Assembly: GCA_020722645.1 (NCBI GenBank)
Contig: DYKL01000083.1
Span: forward strand, 1 to 11,213
Reading direction: 5' to 3'
Origin: Acetofilamentum sp.
GTDB taxonomy: Bacteria > Bacteroidota > Bacteroidia > Bacteroidales > JAFGUD01
Length of the DNA: 11,213 nt
In this document: positions 1-7,200 of the stretch, piece by piece
How positions within the stretch are numbered: the first letter of the stretch is position 1
How the letters are laid out: each line of letters opens with the position of its first letter
The notes under the pieces: generated by a model
What the model saw: only the letters and a program-made list of their open reading frames with translations
Database searches by the model: none
What the model was told of the DNA's origin: nothing
Made by a program: the position numbers and the translations under genes

Positions 1-232
1 CAATTTAACAATTTAACAATGTAGCAATTTAACAATTTAACAATGTAGCAATTTAACAATGTAGCAATTTAACAATGTAACAATTTAACAATGTAGCAAT
101 TTAACAATGTAGCAATTTAACAATTTAACAATGTAGCAATTTAACAATGTAACAATTTAACAATGTAGCAATTTAACAATGTAGCAATTTAACAATTTAA
201 CAATTTAACAATTAAGCAATGTAGCAATTTAA
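1..232. repeat. 8-bp-unit tandem array, 29 units, open at left edge
   Basis: The array is 29 consecutive 8-bp units without spacers: 17 CAATTTAA, 9 CAATGTAG, 2 CAATGTAA and 1 CAATTAAG. Units differ mainly at positions 5 and 8. A 72-bp block of nine units (49-120) is repeated exactly at 121-192, and a 24-bp block (1-24) repeats at 25-48, so the array grew by duplicating multi-unit segments as well as single units. It ends 16 bp downstream of the cmk stop codon. The true left end lies outside the window. No open reading frame or stable hairpin is evident. A related array in the opposite orientation lies at 9681-9754. Confidence 0.97.
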
Positions 233-248
233 CTCAATAAACTTACTA

Positions 249-950
249 CTATTTATCACCAAATCTTTCATATATAATAGCCAATGCAACTGCAAGAGTT
301 TCTTGAATGTTCAAGTTTGAATTATCAATCAATACGGCATCGTCTGCCAACTTAAGAGGGCTATCTTCTCGAGTGCTGTCAATTTTATCTCTTGAGAGAA
401 CGTTTTCTAAAACATCGCTAAATTCAACTTTTTCGTTTTTATCAATCAGTTCTTTGTAGCGTCTTTGAGCTCTAATATTGGGAGAAGCAGTAAGAAAGAT
501 TTTAAAATCGGCATCAGGAAAAACAACGGTACCAATATCTCGACCGTCCATAGCAATTTTTTTCTTTTCCCCCATTTTTTGTTGCATAGCTACCAATTTT
601 CGTCTGATTTCTGAAATAACAGCAACCTGACTTGCAAAATCCGAAACCTGCATAGTTCTTATTTCCTGCTCAACATTTTTGCCGTTCAAAATAGTTACAC
701 TTTTAGATAATTGGTTATCATACACAAAATCAATGTCAATTTTATCCAAATCAGCAACTAATAAATTTTTATCAACTTCACCATTCTTTATATAACCGCT
801 GTTTATAGCATACAAAGTTACAGCACGGTACATTGCACCTGTGTCAATGTATGAATATTTAAGTTCCTGAGCAATTTTTTTTGCAAGCGTACTTTTTCCG
901 CAAGATGCGTGTCCGTCAATTGCGATTATAATTTCTTTTTTTAGATTCAT
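249..950 (-). CDS. cmk: Cytidylate kinase (CMP/dCMP kinase)
   Basis: This cytoplasmic enzyme phosphorylates CMP and dCMP with ATP to give CDP and dCDP, feeding pyrimidine nucleotide pools. The 233-aa length is normal for the bacterial family. Visible motifs are the P-loop GHASCGKST (residues 13-21), the DTGAMYR nucleotide-site motif (36-42), DGRDIGT (135-141), the arginine-rich lid RAQRR (160-164) and a C-terminal DDAVLIDNS block (203-211). Residues of roughly 60-125 correspond to the CMP-binding insert that sets this family apart from other NMP kinases. The start at 950 puts the P-loop 12 residues in, as usual. Upstream (951-1029) I see no convincing TAnnTTTG box; the nearest good one lies inside the MITE-like element at 1129-1136. 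An 8-bp repeat array follows the stop. The gene looks intact. Confidence 0.97.
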   Translation of the reverse strand: MNLKKEIIIAIDGHASCGKSTLAKKIAQELKYSYIDTGAMYRAVTLYAINSGYIKNGEVDKNLLVADLDKIDIDFVYDNQLSKSVTILNGKNVEQEIRTMQVSDFASQVAVISEIRRKLVAMQQKMGEKKKIAMDGRDIGTVVFPDADFKIFLTASPNIRAQRRYKELIDKNEKVEFSDVLENVLSRDKIDSTREDSPLKLADDAVLIDNSNLNIQETLAVALAIIYERFGDK

Positions 951-1029
951 TTTTAAATTATTTCTAATGCTATATTTTTTTATAAGTTATCAAATTATTT
1001 TTATACGTAAGAATTTATTTATTATCAAT

Positions 1030-1183
1030 GCGAATTAAGAGTTTAAATTCTACTGGCAGGTGTAGATCCTTTCAGGACAGGCACCTGCCAGAGGCAAATT
1101 GCCTCAATCATGTGTTTTCACCTGATTGCAAATATATACAGAACAAGTTGATATTCAACATCATTTTTTAACTCTTAATTCGC
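1030..1183. mobile_element. MITE-like non-autonomous element (154 bp)
   Basis: Perfect 14-bp terminal inverted repeats, GCGAATTAAGAGTT at 1030-1043 and its complement at 1170-1183, are flanked by a perfect 9-bp direct repeat ATTATCAAT at 1021-1029 and 1184-1192. That arrangement is the footprint of a transposase that makes 9-bp target duplications. There is no room for a transposase gene, so the element would be mobilised in trans. The interior is more GC-rich than its surroundings and folds into consecutive hairpins: a 10-bp stem CTGGCAGGTG (1053-1062 with 1082-1091) enclosing a 4-bp stem (1067-1070 with 1074-1077), then AGGCA-type stem 1091-1096 with 1100-1105, then 1105-1110 with 1123-1128. 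The parent insertion sequence family cannot be named from the sequence alone. Confidence 0.72.
1129..1159 (-). promoter_or_regulatory. Putative Bacteroidota-type promoter inside the MITE-like element, facing cmk
   Basis: Read on the minus strand, 1129-1136 is TATATTTG, a full match to the TAnnTTTG -7 element. It is preceded, after a 19-bp spacer, by GTTG (1156-1159), three of four bases of the TTTG -33 element. A transcript starting near 1123 would carry the element's hairpins as part of a roughly 170-nt leader upstream of cmk. The hit could be chance in AT-rich DNA; no transcription evidence is available. Confidence 0.4.
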
Positions 1184-1246
1184 ATTATCAATATATGCTA
1201 AAAACCTTGAATATTAATTACCATACTTTAAACGCTATAAAAACCA

Positions 1247-1405
1247 TCAATCTCCTGAGTAAAACAAACCGCCAATTTCATCTGAACCCGGGTAACTTCT
1301 GTCTAAAATCCACCAACCTACTAATCCGAATGGACTTTTGATTAGAAATTTTGCAGTTTCATGTGTAAATAATTTTGTAAGTTGTTGGTTTATAATTATT
1401 TTCAT
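1247..1405 (-). CDS. 52-aa ORF, probable frame-displaced C-terminus of the upstream secreted protein
   Basis: This ORF starts with ATG one base after the TAG stop of the 207-aa gene upstream and ends in TGA. It encodes a protein-like sequence that includes the stretch FLIKSPFGLVGWW (residues 20-32), which resembles the final strands of a bacterial SH3-like domain (pattern: FLVKT-x-G-x-x-GWV), and ends EIGGLFYSGD. It is too well ordered to look like random AT-rich translation. I infer that it is the original C-terminus of the upstream protein: adding one C to the C5 run at 1437-1441 and one G after 1403 (TGA to TGG) joins both frames into a 261-aa product. The alternative is a separate small protein made by translational coupling; in the intermediate frame the stop also overlaps this ATG as ATGA. 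It is 64 bp from the right end of the MITE-like element. Confidence 0.5.
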   Translation of the reverse strand: MKIIINQQLTKLFTHETAKFLIKSPFGLVGWWILDRSYPGSDEIGGLFYSGD

Positions 1406-1406
1406 T

Positions 1407-2030
1407 CTATTGGTGTGAGAACTTTAAGGTTCTCATGGGGGTTTCATCTGTAAACTCAGAAACTAAAACTTCAACTTCTGAATCGGCTGAAACAACAGCT
1501 AATTTAATCTTACATTCATAATCGGAATATAGCTGAATACTTTTTAAGGTTTTTGTTTTAAGTCCTACGTAATAATATGCTTGCGGCACTTCTGTAACAC
1601 TGTTATTATAGAAAATAAATTTTTTACGTTGAAAAAACATATTGTTTGTATGTCCTGCAGTATAAATTGCCCCATTTCCCGGCACATAAATTTCAGTTCC
1701 TGCTAATTCAAACAATAATTCAGAATCCTGATTTGACTTGTATCTGTAAAATTCAAAAGCAGGGTCTCCGCTAGGACCGTCGGTATAACATAATAACAAT
1801 TCTTCGCTGTTTTCGGATATTTTGACAAAAACAATTGGATAACTACCTATATACTCTTCGTTTAAAACAGGTAAATTTTGCGCTGATTTGCATTCGGGTT
1901 TTATAAAAACACCTGTACTTTTCCAATCTTTATATTTTGCTTCGACCAAATAATCGAAATAACCTCTTTTTTGATTTTGAGCCGACAATAAAATCGGAAA
2001 TAAACAAAAAAATATAAGTATTTTTTTCAT
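1407..2030 (-). CDS. Secreted protein of unknown function, likely C-terminally truncated by frameshift
   Basis: The 207-aa product begins with a Sec signal peptide: KK, a hydrophobic core (residues 4-16), then LLSAQ with probable cleavage near residue 17-19. It is therefore exported to the periplasm or beyond. I do not recognise a named family for residues 20-150. Residues of about 153-192 (YVGLKTKTLKSIQLYSDYEC onward, ending EVEVLVSE) read like the first strands of a bacterial SH3-like domain, which would normally finish with a GW-containing strand. That strand is absent here but present in the 52-aa frame immediately downstream. After residue 198 the frame 1 tail (MRTLKFSHQ) looks unrelated, whereas a one-base shift at the C5 run (1437-1441) gives HENLKVLTPIE. 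The gene is thus probably a recent pseudogene, or affected by a sequencing indel. It is divergent from the amylase operon. Confidence 0.75.
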   Translation of the reverse strand: MKKILIFFCLFPILLSAQNQKRGYFDYLVEAKYKDWKSTGVFIKPECKSAQNLPVLNEEYIGSYPIVFVKISENSEELLLCYTDGPSGDPAFEFYRYKSNQDSELLFELAGTEIYVPGNGAIYTAGHTNNMFFQRKKFIFYNNSVTEVPQAYYYVGLKTKTLKSIQLYSDYECKIKLAVVSADSEVEVLVSEFTDETPMRTLKFSHQ

Positions 2031-2055
2031 TTTATTTCTTTCATTTTATTTCTTT
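2028..2055 (-). repeat. 14-bp tandem duplication spanning the start codon, with mini-uORF
   Basis: On the plus strand CATTTTATTTCTTT occurs twice in a row (2028-2041 and 2042-2055). Each copy carries an ATG on the minus strand. The upstream ATG (2042-2044) opens a five-codon frame, MKEIK, whose TGA overlaps the ATG of the 207-aa gene as ATGA. The duplication is certain; any effect on translation is inferred. The downstream ATG is taken as the real start because only it leads into the signal peptide. Confidence 0.85.
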
Positions 2056-2068
2056 TTGAAATTTTCAT

Positions 2069-2076
2069 CAAAGATA
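2069..2076 (-). promoter_or_regulatory. Putative -7 promoter element for the secreted-protein gene
   Basis: On the minus strand this is TATCTTTG, a full match to the Bacteroidota TAnnTTTG element, 39 bp before the start codon. No TTTG stands at the usual 17-20 bp spacing; the nearest one (2089-2092) is only 12 bp away, so the upstream half is weak. Confidence 0.45.
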
Positions 2077-2107
2077 AAAAAATATTTACAAAATGCATTA
2101 AACTTTT

Positions 2108-2133
2108 TTTTAATGCAAACGTTTGCATTAAAA
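2108..2133. promoter_or_regulatory. Perfect 26-bp palindrome, putative LacI/GalR-family operator
   Basis: The core TAATGCAAACGTTTGCATTA (2111-2130) is a perfect inverted repeat, extended by TTT and AAA to 26 bp without a mismatch. The centre GCAAACGTTTGC with its CpG dyad matches the operator style of LacI/GalR-family repressors, including maltose regulators and CcpA cre-like sites. It sits 32 bp upstream of the -7 element of the leftward gene and 228 bp before the amylase start codon, so it could act on either or both. No LacI-type gene lies in the window, so the regulator is unknown. Confidence 0.65.
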
Positions 2134-2301
2134 TCTCTGAAAACATTTTCACCAATAACTATATACCACTAATTTTCAACATTTTATCAATCGCAAAAAT
2201 TCAAATTTATTAAAAATCAAGAATCAATTAAATTGTTTTAATAATCAGTTATTTAACGTTAAAAATTCACAGAAAAAACAAATATTAGTACAATGTTACT
2301 T

Positions 2302-2332
2302 TTTGCATTTTATTTAATTTATAGTATATTTA
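2302..2332 (+). promoter_or_regulatory. Putative promoter of the GH13 operon
   Basis: TTTG at 2302-2305, a 19-bp spacer and TATATTTA at 2325-2332 fit the Bacteroidota TTTG / TAnnTTTG pattern with one mismatch (final G to A). Transcription would begin near 2338, leaving a leader of roughly 23 nt before the ATG at 2362. The TTTGCATT at 2302-2309 repeats the right arm of the upstream palindrome exactly. Confidence 0.45.
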
Positions 2333-2361
2333 CCAGATTTTAAACAAAAAAATAATATTTT

Positions 2362-4203
2362 ATGAGAAAAATGTTGCAAATTTTCGGAATTATATTTTTT
2401 ACGATATTTTCTGTTACCAATGCGCAAAAAGCTGATTTAGAGAGAATAGAACCGCCCAACTGGTGGGTTGGAATGCAAAATAAAAACCTGCAGTTGCTTG
2501 TTCACGGCGATAATATTGCTCAGACAACAATAAAAATTGAATCTGAATTAGTAAAAATAACTGAAATTCATAAAACAGAAAACCCTAATTATTTATTCAT
2601 TGACATAGAAATACTTACAGATAAATCCGGTAGTTTTGACATTTTATTTCTTTCAAAAAATAAAAAAGTTGCCGAATACAATTACATTCTTAACGAAAAA
2701 TCAGAACACAAAAGAGGTATAAGCAGCGAAGATGTAATTTACCTGCTAATGCCGGACCGTTTTGCCAATGGCGACCCGAATAATGATAATTCTGATAATA
2801 TGCTTGAAAAAGCCGACAGAAACAATTTAGGCGGCAGACACGGAGGTGATATTCAAGGAATTATTGATAATCTTGATTATCTTTATAAATTGGGCATAAC
2901 CGGATTGTGGCTAAACCCTGTTATTGAAAACAATAATCCCGAATATTCTTATCACGGCTACGGAACTACAGATTTCTACAAAATTGACGAACGATTCGGA
3001 ACAAATGAACTCTATAAAACTCTTTCGGACAAATGTCATGAAAAGGGCTTAAAACTTATTATTGACGTTATTTACAACCATACAGGTATAAATCACTGGT
3101 GGATAAAAGATTTGCCGAGTTCAGACTGGCTTAATAATGATGAAAATTTCAGAACTACTTTCAGGGGTAATGTAATATCAGACCCCTACTCCTCTGTTCA
3201 CGACAAAGAACAGTTTTATTCAGGTTGGTTTGTTGGTACTATGCCCGATTTGAACCAAAAAAATACGTTTTTGGCAACTTATCTTATTCAAAACACTATC
3301 TGGTGGGTAGAATTTGCAGATATTGATGCAATCAGAATAGATACTTATCCTTATCCTGACCAGGATTTCGGTTCTGATTTGGTTGCATCTGTCAGAAAAG
3401 AGTACCCTGATATATTCGTGTTCGGGGAAACTTGGTTACACGAAACACCACAAGTTGCTTATTATCAAGAAAATAACAACATATCCGGCAATTACAATTC
3501 TCATCTAAACTCTGTTACGGATTTCCCGTTGTATTATGCCATAAAAGCTGCTTTTAATGAAAAAGAAGGCTGGGATACAGGTCTTTTCAGACTTGCCGAC
3601 AGATTAGCAGAAGATTTTTTATATTCTAATCCGTATATTTTAATCACTTTTTTGGATAATCACGATATTGACAGATTTTTTACTGCTGTCGGAAAAAATA
3701 TCAACAAATTTAAAATGGGATTTGCGTTTATGATTACAACAAGAGGTATTCCGGTTATTTATTACGGTACAGAAATAGCTATGGAAGGACAGGAACACAA
3801 TCACGGTTTGCTGCGTCAGGATTTTCCCGGAGGCTGGCAAGATGACAAAACCAACGCTTTTAAACAGACTAATTTATCTAAAACGCAATCAGAGGCTTAT
3901 AATTTTGTGTCAAAACTTTTGAACTGGCGAAAAACAAACAACGCAGTCAAAAACGGCAAACTATTACATTTTTTACCCGATAATAATGTTTATGTTTATT
4001 TCAGATACACTGACAATGAGGCTGTTATGGTTTTACTTAATAATGACGATACTCAAAAAAAAGAAATTGACTGCAACAAATTCAAAGAAATTTTATCTGA
4101 TTATAAAACAGGTTATGATGTAATTAATGACAAAAAAATTGTATCTTTGGAAACTATTACAATCGAACCGAAATCTGTTTTAATTATAGAATTATTAAAA
4201 TAA
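2362..4203 (+). CDS. GH13 cyclomaltodextrinase / neopullulanase-type alpha-amylase (SusA-like)
   Basis: The enzyme should hydrolyse alpha-1,4 links in cyclodextrins, maltooligosaccharides or pullulan. A signal peptide (residues 1-21, ending VTNAQ) sends it to the periplasm or envelope. Residues of about 28-110 form the N-terminal beta-sandwich of cyclomaltodextrinases, recognisable from EPPNWWVGMQNKNLQLLVHG. The TIM barrel follows from DVIYLLMPDRFANGD (124-138). Conserved GH13 regions are present: DVIYNH (235-240), region V MPDLN (294-298), IRIDTY with nucleophile D327, FGETW with acid E356, and DNHD with D435. MPDLN is typical of the group intermediate between oligo-1,6-glucosidases and neopullulanases. 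A C-terminal beta domain closes the 613-aa protein, a normal length. It has no T9SS tail. The next gene starts 14 bp downstream, implying one operon. Substrate preference cannot be fixed from sequence. Confidence 0.93.
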   Translation: MRKMLQIFGIIFFTIFSVTNAQKADLERIEPPNWWVGMQNKNLQLLVHGDNIAQTTIKIESELVKITEIHKTENPNYLFIDIEILTDKSGSFDILFLSKNKKVAEYNYILNEKSEHKRGISSEDVIYLLMPDRFANGDPNNDNSDNMLEKADRNNLGGRHGGDIQGIIDNLDYLYKLGITGLWLNPVIENNNPEYSYHGYGTTDFYKIDERFGTNELYKTLSDKCHEKGLKLIIDVIYNHTGINHWWIKDLPSSDWLNNDENFRTTFRGNVISDPYSSVHDKEQFYSGWFVGTMPDLNQKNTFLATYLIQNTIWWVEFADIDAIRIDTYPYPDQDFGSDLVASVRKEYPDIFVFGETWLHETPQVAYYQENNNISGNYNSHLNSVTDFPLYYAIKAAFNEKEGWDTGLFRLADRLAEDFLYSNPYILITFLDNHDIDRFFTAVGKNINKFKMGFAFMITTRGIPVIYYGTEIAMEGQEHNHGLLRQDFPGGWQDDKTNAFKQTNLSKTQSEAYNFVSKLLNWRKTNNAVKNGKLLHFLPDNNVYVYFRYTDNEAVMVLLNNDDTQKKEIDCNKFKEILSDYKTGYDVINDKKIVSLETITIEPKSVLIIELLK

Positions 4204-4217
4204 AAAATTTTCCACAA

Positions 4218-7200
4218 ATGACAAAATATTTATTTACGCTTATTTTATTGCTAATCAGCAGGTTGGCATTTTCCCAAACAATAACTTCCAACCCGGAGTA
4301 CCCAACTGCAATCGAGCCTATTACAATTTACTTTGACGCTACCGGAACCGGTTTAGAAGGTTACACCGGAGATGTTTATGCTCATACCGGAGTAAATCTG
4401 GAAAGTGGTGCTGAATGGCAGCACGTAATTGGTTCATGGGGCAATAACTCAACTCAGCCACAACTTACAAGAGTCGGTACAGACCAATATACTCTCGAAA
4501 TTAGTCCTTCTGTTAATGATTTTTACAATGTAGGAGGCAGCGAAGTTGTCGTACAATTGTGTTTTGTTTTCAGGAGTTCAGAAGGAACTCAACAGACTAC
4601 GGATTTATTTTTGGATATTTACCCTGTAACAAACGATGTAACTATTGTTCAGCCTGATACAAATGATATTTTTTCTATCGGCGAAACAGTTAATATTCAA
4701 GCTGTGGCACTGTTTGCTGATTCAATTAAAATATACTTCGACGATACTCTTCATACTGCCGTTGAAAACACACTTCTGGAAGTTGATGTTACTGCTTTGG
4801 AAGAAGGTAAAACATATTTCAAAGTGATAGCAAAAAATGAGACAGAAGCAGATACAATTGAATCTTTCTTTTTTGTAAGAAGAGACAATGTTGTCGAAAA
4901 TTTGCCAAACGGACTAAAATACGGAATTAATTATATTGATGCAAACACTGTTACACTCGTTCTTTATGCACCAAACAAAGAATTTATTTTTGTTAAAGGA
5001 GATTTTAACGACTGGAAAATTTCTCTTGATTATCAAATGAAAATTACTCCCGACAATAATGTTTTTTGGATAACTCTTGATAATTTAACTCCAAACGAAG
5101 AATATGCTTTTCAGTATTATATAGACGCAGAATTTTCGGTAGCTGACCCATATACTGATAAAATTTTAGACCCTTGGAACGACCAGTACATAAGCAATAC
5201 AACATATCCGAACCTTAAACCGTATCCAGATGGCGGCGACGGAATTGTCTCAGTTTTTCAGACCGAACAAACGCCATATGTCTGGCAAAACACTGATTTT
5301 GAAAGACCTGCTAATGAAGATTTAATAATTTATGAACTTTTAATACGCGATTTTGTTGTAACTCACGATTATCAAACATTAATAGACACTTTGGATTATA
5401 TTAAAAATCTTGGTGTCAATGCTATTGAACTTATGCCTGTTAGCGAGTTTGAAGGAAATTCAAGTTGGGGTTACAATCCTTCATTCTATTTTGCACCTGA
5501 TAAATACTACGGAACAAAAAATAAACTTAAAGAATTTATTGACACCTGCCATCAAAACGGCATTGCAGTGATTATTGATATGGTTTTTAATCATTCTTAT
5601 GGTCAAAGCCCGCTTGTGTTAATGTATCTTGACAGAACGACATGGACAGTAACTCCCGACAATCCTTGGTACAACGTTACATCACCCAATCCTGTTTATA
5701 GCTGGGGTTATGATTTCAACCACGAAAGTCAAGCTACGGTTGATTTTGTTGATAGTGCTATTACTTACTGGCTCACTGAATATAAAGTGGACGGATACAG
5801 ATTTGACTTTACAAAAGGATTTACCAATACTTCCGGCGATGGTTGGGCTTATGACAGCGACAGAATAGATATCCTGAAACATTATTACGACAAAACCCAA
5901 GAAGTTTCGCCTGATTCTTATCTGATTCTTGAACATTTCAGCGATAATTCCGAAGAAAAAATTCTTGCTGAATACGGTATGATGCTTTGGGGCAACATAA
6001 ATTATAGCTACGGACAAGCTTCAATGGGTTACCAAAGCGGCTCGGATTTTTCATGGGTTTCCTACCAAGAACGAGGCTGGAATGTTGCTAATGTTGTTGG
6101 ATACATGGAAAGCCACGATGAAGAAAGAATGATGTATCGAAACATAACTTACGGTAATTCATCAGGAACTTATGATATTACCGAACTTAATACAGCCCTT
6201 GAAAGAGCCGAGTTGTCATCTGTTCTATTTTTTACGATACCCGGACCAAAAATGATTTGGCAATTTGAAGAACTAGGATACGACATAAGCATTGAATATC
6301 CTTGTCGTGTGTGCGAAAAACCTATTTTGTGGGAATATTATGATGATTTTTACAGAAATCGCCTTTATTTAGTGATGAAATCTTTGATTGAACTGAAAAA
6401 AGAATATCAGGTTTTTAAAACAGATAATTATGAAATTGATTTCAGCAGCTCTGTGAAAGAAATAACTCTATACGGAGACACTATGGACGTTTATGTAGTC
6501 GGTAATTTTGACTTAACAAGCAAAACAACAAGTCTGCCTTTTACCGATGGTGGTGTATGGTATGAATATTTCTCTCATACAGAAAAAAGTTCGGCATCGA
6601 GCCTTACTCTTTCAGCCGGTGATTATCGTTTATACTCAACAAAAAAACTACCTGAACCAAATATCCCGCAAACGCAGTATGCACCGGAAGTATCTAATGT
6701 CATTATTGATGGTTATACAAAAATTTATAACACTTTAAATGTAACTTATAGTTATTTTGATTTTAACGATGACCCCGAAGGACAAAGCATTATTGAATGG
6801 TATGTCAGCGATTACCCTGACGGAGCCGACAAACTATTGATTGAAAACGCATCAACAGACACTCTTGTGTTGTCAAAACAGGATTTATATAAATATATAG
6901 CCGTAAAAATAACACCTGTTGCTCAAAGTACAGAATTGACCACAGGAAATTCCGTTTTTAGCGAGTTTGTTGGTCCTATAACATTTACTACCGATGATAT
7001 AACTTTTTATCCCAATCCCTTTGATGATATTCTGAATATTGTAAATTCAGGCGATTATGATAATATCGTAATATGCGACATTTATGGTCAAAAAATAATA
7101 GATGAAGAAACCGACAGTAAAAAAACGCTTTCATATCAGCTTGATTGGCTTGAAGAGGGGGTTTATCTGCTCCGCTTAACTAAAGATAAAAAAGTAATCG

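Larger units (their letters stand above)
2031..2361. other. Divergent intergenic region, 331 bp
   Basis: This AT-rich spacer separates the minus-strand secreted-protein gene from the plus-strand amylase operon. It holds the 14-bp duplication next to the left gene, a -7 element for that gene, the 26-bp palindrome at 2108-2133, a 12-bp palindrome TTTAACGTTAAA at 2252-2263 and a promoter-like pair at 2302-2332 for the amylase operon. I find no ORF, RNA gene or terminator-like hairpin in it. Confidence 0.7.

Noticed and set aside
1..232. CRISPR array
   Set aside because: Units are 8 bp and contiguous, with no unique spacers and no cas genes nearby.
1053..1105. Intrinsic terminator for cmk or the secreted gene
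   Set aside because: The hairpins are strong but no T-tract follows on either strand, so they fit the mobile element better.
1126..1341. Plus-strand 71-aa ORF
   Set aside because: It starts inside the MITE-like element and runs antisense to the protein-like 52-aa frame; its translation has no family-like pattern.
2170..2177. Alternative amylase promoter TAATTTTC close to the palindrome
   Set aside because: It has G-to-C changes in both the -7 and -33 parts and would leave a long leader; the pair at 2302-2332 fits better.
5682..6017. Minus-strand 111-aa ORF within the amylase gene
   Set aside because: It is antisense to the conserved GH13 barrel, whose catalytic motifs are intact in the plus frame.
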